NCBI GenBank assembly: GCA_964563155.1
Contig: CAZLVL010000023.1
Location: 1 to 25,333 of the forward strand
Length of the DNA stretch: 25,333 nucleotides
Reading direction: 5' to 3'
Origin: DUPQ01 sp964563155
GTDB lineage: Bacteria; Bacillota; Clostridia; DUPQ01
In this document: positions 17,101 through 25,333 of the stretch, piece by piece
How the letters are laid out: each line of letters opens with the position of its first letter
Position numbering within the stretch: the first letter of the stretch is position 1
Notes under the pieces: model-generated
Seen by the model: only the letters and a program-made list of their open reading frames with translations
Told to the model about the DNA's origin: nothing
Databases searched by the model: none
Position numbers and translations under genes: made by a program

Positions 17101-17129
17101 TTGTTAATTAGGTTCTAGAGTCATATAAT
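17101..17129 (+). promoter_or_regulatory. Sigma-A-type promoter for the PIN-helicase pair
   Basis: TTGTTA (17101-17106) and a perfect TATAAT (17124-17129) with exactly 17 bases between. Predicted transcription start is near 17136, giving a ~26-base leader carrying the GAAGAGGTGG ribosome binding site. Confidence 0.75.
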
Positions 17130-17161
17130 AAACCTATAATTACAATTGAAGAGGTGGAAAA

Positions 17162-17944
17162 ATGCTTTATACACCAAGCGGTCATTCTTACAAGCTTGTA
17201 TATATTGACACAAATATTATTAATGGGATTTCAAAAAACACACAGGCTACAGCAAGAAACTTTTTAATGAAATATGCAATTAGTGGAGAATTTATTTTTG
17301 TAACATCCCTTTTTAATATATATGAATTGTCAAGAGCAAAGGGAGAGAGTCGAGAATCTGTAATAAAAACATTTGATGTTATTCCATTGTTGATTAGTTA
17401 CACATATCCGCAGCTTATAGAATTTGAAAAAATTTCTTCGGAGTTTGATAAAGAAATGATTATTGCAGCAACAGGAATAAAAGAAATACTAAAAATCCAA
17501 ATCAGCACATTGTTGATGGCAATGGAGACTGATCCTAACTTGCTAAAAGCAAAGAAGCAAATGTATGCTAACTTTGAAGAAGAAATAAATCTGTGGAAGT
17601 ATACTGGGTATGACCGAAAATGGATTCAAAACTTTGATAAAAATTTATTAAGATCAATGAATGAAAGCTTTAGACTAGCAGAAAACTATTTTCCTATTAC
17701 TGAATTGGGTAGGTATAAGAGTTTAGAGATGTTTGCTTTCATAAAAAACATGTTTATATCCAATAAACCAAAGGACATTGGGAAAAATTCAATAATTGAT
17801 GCATATAATGCATCTTTTCTACCATATGTTAAAGTCTATGTAACTGAAAGCACTGTTGGTGCATGGATTGAGAAAGAAGCAAAAAAGAGATTTAGTTATT
17901 TAAGCGATATAGATGTTATTAAACTGTCGGACTTGTTTGATTAG
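17162..17944 (+). CDS. PIN-domain protein, probable ribonuclease or nuclease effector
   Basis: A 260-residue protein whose two ends match a PIN-like nuclease fold: VYIDTN at the N-terminus with D16, NIYELSR with E55, and IIDAYNASFLPYVKVYVTE near the C-terminus with D213 and E229 as likely metal ligands. The middle (residues about 80-200) is a long, mostly helical insert, making it roughly twice the length of a VapC toxin. No VapB-like antitoxin precedes it; the gene is first after a strong promoter and is followed 161 bases later on the same strand by the SF1 helicase. A GAGGTGG site precedes the ATG. PIN proteins cleave RNA or, less often, DNA; the target cannot be told from sequence. Its codon use is AT-rich like the other genes of the 12-21 kb block. 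Confidence 0.75.
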   Translation: MLYTPSGHSYKLVYIDTNIINGISKNTQATARNFLMKYAISGEFIFVTSLFNIYELSRAKGESRESVIKTFDVIPLLISYTYPQLIEFEKISSEFDKEMIIAATGIKEILKIQISTLLMAMETDPNLLKAKKQMYANFEEEINLWKYTGYDRKWIQNFDKNLLRSMNESFRLAENYFPITELGRYKSLEMFAFIKNMFISNKPKDIGKNSIIDAYNASFLPYVKVYVTESTVGAWIEKEAKKRFSYLSDIDVIKLSDLFD

Positions 17945-18105
17945 ATTTTTATTTGTAAAAACAAAAAAGTTAGTTTTATTTTCTTTTAACTATTATAGAA
18001 ATAAAAATTGAAAAGATTAACACCTTAAAAGACTGAGTTATTGTTAAAAAGATTGTGAAATACAGAAAGAAACTAAATATTTCTTGTTAAAAGGAGGATG
18101 TTTTG

Positions 18106-20871
18106 ATGCGCCAGGTTGATAAAGAAATTTTTACTGCTGATAAAGCAATATGCAGACATATTGGCAATGCGAAAAAGGTTGGTAGACCAATAGCCTCTCA
18201 GGATGCTCTTAAAAATTTAAGAGATCTTGTTGATAACATAGCTCTTAAAATTTATGACGAGAGGGAAGATTTGGAATATAGTTGGGTAAACATGAAGAAA
18301 GGCATAAAGTATATAAATAGATATTCAGAGTGGCTGGATATTTCTAGGTTTCATAAGTTACTTCAACAATCAGTCTCACATACTACACCTAATGAAGAAA
18401 ACTCAGAGCGGTTAATGCTAAAATATTATCCATATTTAAAAGAGATAAAAAAGATGATGTATGACAAATTTTCTTTTGATGTTTTAGCTAATTTGGATGA
18501 GTTCCCTTTAGACACAGATAATGCTATGCAAGAGTTTTATGACAAAATTGCTGGAAAGATAGAAACAGTCAAATACGAGCCTAATCCTATTCATAATAAA
18601 TACTACATTAAGAAAATAAAGACATTCTATTCTAAAAGAAAAATATATTATGAGGTTACATTTACTCTTGCTAGTGATCATGCAAGTAAGTTTGACAGAA
18701 TAATTGCTTTTACTGATAAGAAAATCACTGATTTTTATGCTGTGAAAATTTCTTTTATCAAAAGTAGTATTGATATGCTTGGTAGAACAATGCCTATTCT
18801 TATAATAAATGAATGGGAAGTATCTATACGAAACTGCGAATTCTATAATTTTACTAAGCTTGTAAGAGGAAGAATGATTACAACAACAAATACAGAACAA
18901 ATAGGCATTTCGAGATTTTTAACTGAAGAAGGTATTAATTTAAGTGAACTAGTTGAATTTTCTGATAAGGATTATAATCGCATTAGAAACGAGGCAACAC
19001 ATAAAACAAGAAATATAGTCTTTTTTGAAGATCTGGATCTTTGTCGCAAGTTGATATTGAAAAATGCACCTGGAAGCACTCTTCTACGTTACTTACTATT
19101 AAATTTGAATAATAGAATAATAAAAGCACAATATGAAGGGAGTCCGAACTTAAAGCTATCAGGTCTTTTTGTTAATAAGCGCTCTATTCCATTCAACAAC
19201 ATACCATATAATTTCAATCCCCGTGAAACCAAAGTAAGAATTCGTGATGTGTTTGCTTGTATTTCACCAGAAGGACGTGAACACGAATTTCTTGCTAGAT
19301 ATGTTAAAGATAATACTGAAATTGAGGGGACTCTTTTTACACCAGTTTCTGATGTTAAGAAGCGGTTTGGGGATAATATTAATTTTCTGATAAAGAAATA
19401 TTGGAAAGTATTATATGAGGGCCACCGTGATGACTGTGAACTAATAATAGAAAATGACCATATCTTTATTAGTGGTTATAAGAGAGATGTTGAATCTATC
19501 ATAAGGAACCTGAAAAGACTTACTGGAGAAGGAATTCAGAATTATTCAGCGGCTGTTAAGGCGTGGCTTGATGGGCCTAATCATGGTGTTGATTGTGATC
19601 AAAAAAAGAAAGCACTTACTCAGATGTTTGAAAAATCTAGGGTGGCCTTAATATATGGGTCTGCAGGTACAGGAAAATCTACACTAATAAATCATATAGC
19701 CCAGTTTTTCAATGAAAAAGAAAAACTGTTTCTAGCACACACTAACCCTGCAGTAGATAACTTAAAACGACGTGTTAAAGCATCAAACTGTACTTTTTCA
19801 ACTATAGAAAAGTTATTAAAATCAAATAGAAGAACTGAGAACTATGACATAATATTCATTGATGAATGTAGCACAGTCAATAATAAGAACATGAGTATAC
19901 TTTTAAATCTTTTTTCTCTATTTACTGAGTCAAATAAGTATAAATTGCTAGTTTTAGTTGGAGACACATACCAAATAGAGTCAATAGAGTTTGGAAATTG
20001 GTTTGATATAGCTAGAGAATTTCTACCAACAAGCTCAATCTGTGAGTTAACAATACCCTATAGAAGTGAAGATAAAGGACTCTTGGAACTATGGAAAAGA
20101 GTAAGGAATATGGATAATGATATTCTTGAATGTTTAACGCGCTATAGATATACGTCAAACTTAGATGACTCAATTTTTTCAAAAACAGATGAAGATGAAA
20201 TAATTCTATGTCTTAATTATGATGGGCTGTATGGCATTAATAATATTAATAGATTTTTGCAAGAATCTAATCCTAATCCCGCAATCTCATGGGGAATCCA
20301 ACAATTCAAAGTTGATGATCGGATTTTATTCAATGATTTAGATCGTTTTGCACCGTTAATATATAACAATATGAAAGGAATAATTAGAGGTATTGAAGTA
20401 AAACACAGTAATGCTGGGATAGAAGAGTATATCCAGTTTGATATAGAGCTAGATACAGTGTTAATGGGAATGGATGTCAAAGGATATGATTTCCAGTTAC
20501 TTGAGAACAAGCTAAATGACAACTCTTTAATTCGTTTTAGAGTGTATAAAGGTAGAAATCCTGATGAAGATGATACAAGACCACGCTCTTCACGTGATGA
20601 CATTATCCCTTTTCAAATTGCATATGCTATTTCTATGCATAAATCACAAGGCTTAGAGTATGAATCAGTAAAAATTATTATTAATAACGAGGTTGATGAA
20701 CTAATAACCCATAATATCTTTTATACAGCAATAACTCGCACTCGGAAAAAATTGAAGATTTATTGGACACCAGAGGTAGAGAAAAAAATACTTGAGAACA
20801 TAAAGCCAAGAAAAAGTGGAAAAGATGTTGCCCTATTAAAGAATAGTCTATCTAAGACCGAGCATGCTTAA
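18106..20871 (+). CDS. SF1 DNA/RNA helicase with a large unassigned N-terminal region
   Basis: A 921-residue protein. The C-terminal part from about residue 500 is a superfamily-1 helicase: Walker A YGSAGTGKST with K524, Walker B IIFIDECS with D586 and E587, motif III VGDTYQ with Q623, motif V SMHKSQGLEYESV, and motif VI YTAITRTRKKL with R878. The pattern is closer to RecD/Upf1-like than to UvrD-like helicases. Residues 1 to about 500 have no domain I recognise; they include a charged helical start, a beta-rich middle (YYEVTFTLASDH) and a GREHEFLARYVKDNTEIEG segment. The ATG at 18106 was chosen because AAAAGGAGG lies 8 bases before it; a TTG one codon earlier is less likely. I saw no clear promoter in the 161-base gap after the PIN gene, so read-through from the PIN promoter is plausible. 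The pairing suggests a nuclease-helicase defence module. Confidence 0.85.
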   Translation: MRQVDKEIFTADKAICRHIGNAKKVGRPIASQDALKNLRDLVDNIALKIYDEREDLEYSWVNMKKGIKYINRYSEWLDISRFHKLLQQSVSHTTPNEENSERLMLKYYPYLKEIKKMMYDKFSFDVLANLDEFPLDTDNAMQEFYDKIAGKIETVKYEPNPIHNKYYIKKIKTFYSKRKIYYEVTFTLASDHASKFDRIIAFTDKKITDFYAVKISFIKSSIDMLGRTMPILIINEWEVSIRNCEFYNFTKLVRGRMITTTNTEQIGISRFLTEEGINLSELVEFSDKDYNRIRNEATHKTRNIVFFEDLDLCRKLILKNAPGSTLLRYLLLNLNNRIIKAQYEGSPNLKLSGLFVNKRSIPFNNIPYNFNPRETKVRIRDVFACISPEGREHEFLARYVKDNTEIEGTLFTPVSDVKKRFGDNINFLIKKYWKVLYEGHRDDCELIIENDHIFISGYKRDVESIIRNLKRLTGEGIQNYSAAVKAWLDGPNHGVDCDQKKKALTQMFEKSRVALIYGSAGTGKSTLINHIAQFFNEKEKLFLAHTNPAVDNLKRRVKASNCTFSTIEKLLKSNRRTENYDIIFIDECSTVNNKNMSILLNLFSLFTESNKYKLLVLVGDTYQIESIEFGNWFDIAREFLPTSSICELTIPYRSEDKGLLELWKRVRNMDNDILECLTRYRYTSNLDDSIFSKTDEDEIILCLNYDGLYGINNINRFLQESNPNPAISWGIQQFKVDDRILFNDLDRFAPLIYNNMKGIIRGIEVKHSNAGIEEYIQFDIELDTVLMGMDVKGYDFQLLENKLNDNSLIRFRVYKGRNPDEDDTRPRSSRDDIIPFQIAYAISMHKSQGLEYESVKIIINNEVDELITHNIFYTAITRTRKKLKIYWTPEVEKKILENIKPRKSGKDVALLKNSLSKTEHA

Positions 20872-21058
20872 TAAACAGATGGTTCTATGGCACAGATATG
20901 TAAAGGTATAAAAAATAATAAAATCCATAGTAGTAACTTTTTTTCTATCTATTATGGAAAAAGTGATAAAGAAAATAATGATGATGCCAATAGATACACT
21001 AGCATGGATTAAAGAGTAATAGAAGGCAGTCACTAATTGATTATCAATGTAAGTAGAC

Positions 21059-21090
21059 AAAAAAATCCTCCCCCATATAAGGAGAGGATT
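21059..21090 (-). terminator. Rho-independent terminator of the 21123-23159 gene
   Basis: On the minus strand AATCCTC, one mismatch and CC pair with GG and GAGGATT (forward positions 21064-21070 and 21084-21090), followed by seven T. It begins 33 bases after the stop codon of the glycosidase-like gene. Confidence 0.85.
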
Positions 21091-21122
21091 AGTGTTAATT
21101 AGGATATTGTACTATTTATTAT

Positions 21123-23159
21123 TTACTTTACCTTCACCAATGAGTACCCAGCAAAGGTCTTCTTGGGTATGGTAAAGGTAATGGTACCATTATCTACTTT
21201 ATGGTCTACCCTCAAGGCTCTAGATCTTTCAGGAGAGTATAACATTACACTTTTAACAGGTATATCTAGTTTAATTCTAACATCTATATCATGCTTTATT
21301 GGTTTAGCATCTTCTAAGTAGTAGGGGATTGGATCATAATGATTAGATTTACCTTCTTTACTTATTGTATCTTCTATATTAACTAAGTGTAGGGCATAGT
21401 GTCCTCTCATTTTATACAGTGTTGCATGTATATCTTGAGTAGATTTTGTTTCTAACACTGTCTTGTTATCTATAGCTTCTAATAGAGCTTTACCACCAGT
21501 TTGTCTTAGCTTGTCTACTGAGTATTCAGGTACATCCTTGTATCTTTTATCTAGGTCTTTATCAAACCTATTTATATTCACTGTCCAATGGAAATTAGGA
21601 TGACATTGGTCATCTGTTAATACTGTTACTTTGCCTAAACCTAAGCTTTCATTTTTATTACCTAGAGTTATTCTCTTTCTTAGTGAGCCATCTGGTTTGT
21701 ATTTAGCAAAGTCACCTATAGTTATTAGATGCCCTCCTTCTTTAACAAATCTTCTTAGTTTTGTTAATACCTTATCATCTAGCATTACTGTATGAGGACA
21801 TACTATTACTTTGTGTTTAGCAAACTCTCTGTAGTTCTCATATTCAAATACCATATCAGTAGCTATACCACTTAAGTATGATGCTTGTAGCCATTTAATG
21901 AAGTTGCTTTGATGGGTCTCACAACCTACAGAGTAGTCTCTAGTATCTTGAGATAGCATAAAGGCTAGATCTGTTACTTTATTGGGGGCTGTATATGAAG
22001 ATATATGTTTTATCTCAAAGTCTCTTAACCATTTTTCATTAAAGTTAGCTTCTGTTCCTTCTCCACCACAGTTGGTATAAAGTTGTCCCCAAGTCTTTGC
22101 TAAAGCCCAAGAGAAGTAAAGGGCATCTCTTCTAACAGGGTAGAACATGGACATAGAAGGTACCTTATTACTCCTTGCCATATTAAATCTATGTATTGCT
22201 TCTACTGCAAAGCTTAAGTATGACTCTTTTATAACATTGGCTGTACAGTTTTCTTGGAATACACAGTCCCATACATCAGCACATCTTTCAAATGGATAGG
22301 CTGTCTTATTGGTTGTCAATATTTCAGATATGTAGTTAGGTCTAAATTGTTCTAGCCCTATACTTTCATAATGAGCTTTAACCCTATACACAAAGGCTAG
22401 GGTAGACTCATCTTTAAAACGCTTCCAGGCTACAAATACTGGATTAGTGAAATCCCAATAAAAGTCTTCCCAATCTTTTGGTTGTGGTAGTTCATATCCA
22501 TATTCTTTTCTAAACTTCTCTCTACAATACTCACAAGTACAGGCATTAAAGGCTTTCCAGCCCATTCCATCATTTCCAAAGAACTGGACATCATCTGTCA
22601 TTATGCCATCTATGCCAATGGCATAGAGGCTTTCCAAATATTTAAAATATGCTTTTTCATATTTAGGATTATTAAAGCACATTCCATATCCTCTGTATGT
22701 TGTTATACCCCATTTACCAGATCTCCCAGATATTTGTCTAAACTCAGATATATTTACTCCATCTACTTCAAAATCATTTAAGGCATCTTCTAATAGTCCA
22801 GGCCAATCTTCTACCTTTGATTCTCTTCCTTCCATTATGTTATGCATATACTGTAGGTCTTCTTCTGTTTTAGGATTAAAGGTTAAATGACTACTATGAT
22901 GTTCTACATATATGATTCCATACTTATGACAAGCCTTAACTATTCTTCCAATACATTCATTAATCTTGTCCCAGTGTCTATAGAAGCTCCATCTAAAGTG
23001 AGTTGATGAGAATCCTATTAATATATTTATTCCTTGGTCATGAAATCCCTTTACTAATTTATCTATATCTTCTTCTGTTGAATCCCATACTTCCTTGGTG
23101 TTATACCATATCCAACCATATCTGCTTTGCCAGGGCTTCTTCCTTATATCTATACTCAT
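21123..23159 (-). CDS. Cytoplasmic TIM-barrel glycoside-hydrolase-like protein with a beta-galactosidase trimerisation-like domain
   Basis: A 678-residue protein with no signal peptide. The first ~390 residues look like a (beta/alpha)8 barrel: HFRWSFYRHW, the GIIYVEHHSSH strand, ISEFRQISGR, and GIDGIMTDDVQF with D189/D190 at a strand end, then a CTCEYCREKFRKEYG motif (C207, C209, C212) that recurs in GH42-like and related unclassified barrels. Residues about 400-520 resemble the class-I-amidotransferase-like trimerisation domain of GH42 (YREFAKHKVIVCPHTVMLDD, then FVKEGGHLITIG). A beta-rich C-terminal domain ends the protein. I cannot assign a CAZy family or the catalytic pair with confidence. 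The start at 23159 has GGGAGG 5-6 bases upstream; an in-frame ATG 33 bases earlier would swallow that site. It is a single-gene unit with its own terminator and promoter. Confidence 0.7.
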   Translation of the reverse strand: MSIDIRKKPWQSRYGWIWYNTKEVWDSTEEDIDKLVKGFHDQGINILIGFSSTHFRWSFYRHWDKINECIGRIVKACHKYGIIYVEHHSSHLTFNPKTEEDLQYMHNIMEGRESKVEDWPGLLEDALNDFEVDGVNISEFRQISGRSGKWGITTYRGYGMCFNNPKYEKAYFKYLESLYAIGIDGIMTDDVQFFGNDGMGWKAFNACTCEYCREKFRKEYGYELPQPKDWEDFYWDFTNPVFVAWKRFKDESTLAFVYRVKAHYESIGLEQFRPNYISEILTTNKTAYPFERCADVWDCVFQENCTANVIKESYLSFAVEAIHRFNMARSNKVPSMSMFYPVRRDALYFSWALAKTWGQLYTNCGGEGTEANFNEKWLRDFEIKHISSYTAPNKVTDLAFMLSQDTRDYSVGCETHQSNFIKWLQASYLSGIATDMVFEYENYREFAKHKVIVCPHTVMLDDKVLTKLRRFVKEGGHLITIGDFAKYKPDGSLRKRITLGNKNESLGLGKVTVLTDDQCHPNFHWTVNINRFDKDLDKRYKDVPEYSVDKLRQTGGKALLEAIDNKTVLETKSTQDIHATLYKMRGHYALHLVNIEDTISKEGKSNHYDPIPYYLEDAKPIKHDIDVRIKLDIPVKSVMLYSPERSRALRVDHKVDNGTITFTIPKKTFAGYSLVKVK

Positions 23160-23196
23160 TGCGTCCTCCCAATATTTAATACATTTGAACAAGGTA

Positions 23197-23205
23197 AGTA
23201 TAGCA
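23197..23205 (-). promoter_or_regulatory. Extended -10 element for the glycosidase-like gene
   Basis: On the minus strand TGCTATACT is an extended -10 (TGnTATACT) about 38 bases before the start codon. The -35 position reads only TAACTA, so it would depend on the extended element. Confidence 0.5.
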
Positions 23206-23365
23206 TAAAGAGACGATAGTAGTTAGAAGTAATATATGGAACAAAATAAACAAAGTAGATGCTAATAGCGAGATGAGTTTTTATACAAATAAACTTTAAA
23301 AACTTTTTCATATCCCAAACGTCTAATATAGAGTTTAAGCAAAATGTACATGTTTAGGCAATTGC

Positions 23366-23394
23366 TTGAATAGATAGTAGTGGTGATATATAAT
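23366..23394 (+). promoter_or_regulatory. Sigma-A-type promoter for flippase copy 2
   Basis: TTGAAT (23366-23371) and TATAAT (23389-23394) with exactly 17 bases between. The leader to the start at 23482 would be about 80 bases. Confidence 0.65.
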
Positions 23395-23481
23395 TTTTTT
23401 AATTGTTCAAAGGGAAAGGCTTAGTCTATATTCGAATTTAACCTAAAAACAATTAAAATGATTTAATGTCATGGAGAATAT

Positions 23482-25041
23482 ATGCGTAGTAAAAAAGCAA
23501 TCTTGAATACAGTAGCCTCTCTTATGCTTGAAGTTTTTGCAATATTTAATGGATTAATAGTGCCAAGGTTAATATTATCTACTTTTGGGTCGAGCTATAA
23601 TGGTATTATATCATCAATAACGCAGTTCTTAGGCTATGCTTCACTACTTACCGCTGGTGTTGGTGGAGTAACAAGAGCAGCTCTATACAAACCATTAGCT
23701 GAGAATAATAAAAGGGTTATCAGTGCAATAGTAAAAGCTACTGAAAAATTTTTAAGGAAAGTCTCATTTATTTTTATAGGTGCTCTGGTTATTTTTGCTT
23801 CATTTTATCCGTTTATCAAATCTGTTACTCAAGATGAAAATCAGTTTAGTTGGTTTTTTACTTTCACTTTGGTTATGATTATTGGTATTAGTACTTTCTT
23901 TCAATATTTTTTTGGTTTAACATATTCAACGGTATTGAGTGCTGATCAAAAACAATATATTGATTCATTTATAAGAATAGTCACTACTGTTATAAATACA
24001 ATACTTGCTGTCATATTGATTAAAGTAGGTGCAGGTATTCATCTTATAAGGCTTGGAAGCTCACTAATATATTTGCTCAATCCACTTGCGATACATTTTT
24101 ATGTTAAGCGCAAATATGGAATTATAAAAGATAGTGAGCCGGATAACAGTGCAATAAAGCAGAAGTGGGATGCATTTGGTCACCAAATAGCGCATTTTGT
24201 TCATGCTAATACAGATTTAGTAATATTATCTTTCTTTTCTACACTTAAAGAAATTTCAGTATATACTGTATATAACTTCGTTAATATAGGAGTTAGAACT
24301 GCTGTTACTTCAACATTTAAAGGTATCGACAGCGCTTTTGGAAACATGATAGCAAAAAATGAAAAAGAGCTTCTTATAAAGAATTTCTCTATGTTTGAAT
24401 TTCTTATGCACTCTATTTCGATTGTACTTTTTGTGTGTATGGCTATTCTTATAACCCCTTTTGTGCTGGTATACACTAAAGGCATTACTGATATAAATTA
24501 CAACAGGTTAATATTTGGATATCTGTTTGCTTTGACAGGATTTTTATATTGTGTACGAATTCCTTGCCAAACGATTGCTGAAGCAGCAGGACACTTTAAA
24601 CAGACAAGAAATGGGGCATTACTAGAAGCTATTTTAAATATATCAATTTCGCTAGTATTGATTAAGCCATTAGGTATTAACGGTATTATGATTGGAACAA
24701 TGGTAGCAATGTTTTTTAGAACGATACAGTATACTTGGTATGTGTATAGGAATATTATAAACCAGAGTCTTTTACCAGTTTTATACAGATATTTAGCAAC
24801 AGTCCTTAATATTGTGGTTATTATAGGAATTGTATACTTTATAAACTTACCTACACCCAAAAATTATCTTACATGGACAACCAATGGTGTTATTGTATTT
24901 TTGATATCTTTTGTTGTTACATTCATATTCAGCTTAGTGTTTGCAAGAAAAGACCTTATAAATTTCATTGAAATTCTGAAAAACTTATTGAGGCAATATC
25001 ATAATATTATTCCAAGGATAAAAAATAAAAATCCACGATGA
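23482..25041 (+). CDS. MOP-superfamily polysaccharide flippase (Wzx/PST type), copy 2
   Basis: A 519-residue, multi-helix membrane protein that is a full-length paralogue of the 5174 gene. By hand count about 70% of the first 80 residues are identical, and the blocks RLILSTFGSSYNG, GVGGVTRAALYKPLAE, SADQKQYI, LKEISVYTVYN and the AAGHFKQTRNGA loop are shared; identity drops in the last 80 residues. The C-terminus is longer and basic (IIPRIKNKNPR). Unlike copy 1 it has a recognisable GGAG site 6 bases before the ATG. Synonymous sites differ strongly between the copies, so the duplication is old or one copy was acquired. As with copy 1, no glycosyltransferase lies beside it in the window, though genes beyond 25333 are not visible. 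Confidence 0.85.
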   Translation: MRSKKAILNTVASLMLEVFAIFNGLIVPRLILSTFGSSYNGIISSITQFLGYASLLTAGVGGVTRAALYKPLAENNKRVISAIVKATEKFLRKVSFIFIGALVIFASFYPFIKSVTQDENQFSWFFTFTLVMIIGISTFFQYFFGLTYSTVLSADQKQYIDSFIRIVTTVINTILAVILIKVGAGIHLIRLGSSLIYLLNPLAIHFYVKRKYGIIKDSEPDNSAIKQKWDAFGHQIAHFVHANTDLVILSFFSTLKEISVYTVYNFVNIGVRTAVTSTFKGIDSAFGNMIAKNEKELLIKNFSMFEFLMHSISIVLFVCMAILITPFVLVYTKGITDINYNRLIFGYLFALTGFLYCVRIPCQTIAEAAGHFKQTRNGALLEAILNISISLVLIKPLGINGIMIGTMVAMFFRTIQYTWYVYRNIINQSLLPVLYRYLATVLNIVVIIGIVYFINLPTPKNYLTWTTNGVIVFLISFVVTFIFSLVFARKDLINFIEILKNLLRQYHNIIPRIKNKNPR

Positions 25042-25333
25042 ACCTAAAAGCGTATTCGGTAGTTAATTATATTAGTATTAATATTTTTTTGTTATATTCT
25101 TCATATCTAAATATATAAAATTGTATTTTGGAGTTAATGTAAAGTTAAATTGGTTTTGTGATATATTAAGTGTATTTTAGGACCAAGGTCAATTAATGAT
25201 AAATGAAAACGAACATCATAGAATCAGTTAAGGTGAAAGATGGAAGAACAATATTGTATTGCAACATAACTATTAAGATTTTGAGTTTCCGTAAAATTCA
25301 ACTTACAAGCTAAACTCTTAAACTGTTATTCGA
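25042..25333. other. Right-hand end of the window, no gene seen
   Basis: AT-rich DNA with no convincing open reading frame or ribosome binding site. A single stretch at 25061-25083 (AGTTAAT...ATTAG...TATTAAT) resembles one 23-base unit of the array at 4084-5066. No clear terminator for flippase copy 2 was found. Confidence 0.5.

Larger units (their letters stand above)
23160..23481. other. Divergent intergenic region between the glycosidase-like gene and flippase copy 2
   Basis: It holds two opposed promoters (23197-23205 on the minus strand and 23366-23394 on the plus strand). The middle (23220-23360) is AT-rich without a gene or a strong repeat. Confidence 0.6.

Noticed and set aside
12378..20871. 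A complete known system such as RloAB, Hachiman or a type I/II restriction-modification system
   Set aside because: The required partners (RloB, a HamA-like protein, methyltransferase or specificity subunit) are not present in the window.
20848..21060. 70-codon minus-strand reading frame with two hydrophobic stretches and a strong GGGAGG before a TTG
   Set aside because: The apparent ribosome binding site is one arm of the terminator of the 21123 gene, the frame overlaps the end of the helicase gene, and AT-rich DNA readily encodes hydrophobic residues.
5174..25041. Mobile element with the flippases as boundary genes
   Set aside because: No integrase, transposase, terminal inverted repeat, attachment site or tRNA gene is visible; only the paralogy supports it, so it is kept as a hypothesis and not annotated as an element.

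Overview
The window looks like a chromosomal segment of a low-GC, anaerobic Firmicute (Clostridia). The evidence is strongly AT-rich DNA with AT-rich codon use, strong AGGAGG-type ribosome binding sites, sigma-A-like promoters, and a gene set typical of carbohydrate-degrading clostridia: a GPH sugar symporter, cytoplasmic glycosidases, an extracellular solute-binding protein and MOP-type flippases. No species can be named from the sequence alone.

Layout. (1) 1-1205: a ferritin with a strong terminator and a small VOC/glyoxalase protein, both on the minus strand. (2) 1206-1764: a non-coding stretch with a ~150-base polypurine tract and a clean promoter for the next gene. (3) 1765-4083: a large secreted protein that joins a beta-rich N-terminal domain, an acidic linker and an ABC-type solute-binding domain, with no lipobox. 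(4) 4084-5066: about 1 kb of two-level tandem repeat (23-base units grouped into a ~165-base higher-order unit), followed by a terminator and an extended -10 promoter. (5) 5174-6721: flippase copy 1. (6) 6793-7599: an ImmA/IrrE-like protein whose zinc motif is lost. (7) 7946-11968: a two-gene operon of a GH116 glycosidase and a GPH transporter. (8) 12378-20871: a block with defence-island character, holding an OLD/RloA-like AAA ATPase, an AraC regulator, two unrelated PD-(D/E)XK nucleases, a PIN-domain protein and a 921-residue SF1 helicase with a large unassigned N-terminal region. (9) 21123-23159: a cytoplasmic TIM-barrel glycosidase-like protein with its own terminator. (10) 23482-25041: flippase copy 2, a clear paralogue of copy 1 in the same orientation.

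How it may work. The GPH transporter would import a glycoside and GH116 would cleave it in the cytoplasm; the gene at 21123 is probably a second cytoplasmic glycosidase. The nuclease/ATPase/helicase block sits between the carbohydrate genes and resembles an accessory defence module. The tightest candidate for an undescribed system is the PIN nuclease plus SF1 helicase pair (17162-20871), transcribed from a clear promoter divergent from the PD-(D/E)XK gene. The two flippase paralogues bracket the whole accessory block, but no glycosyltransferase, integrase, transposase or tRNA gene is visible in the window.
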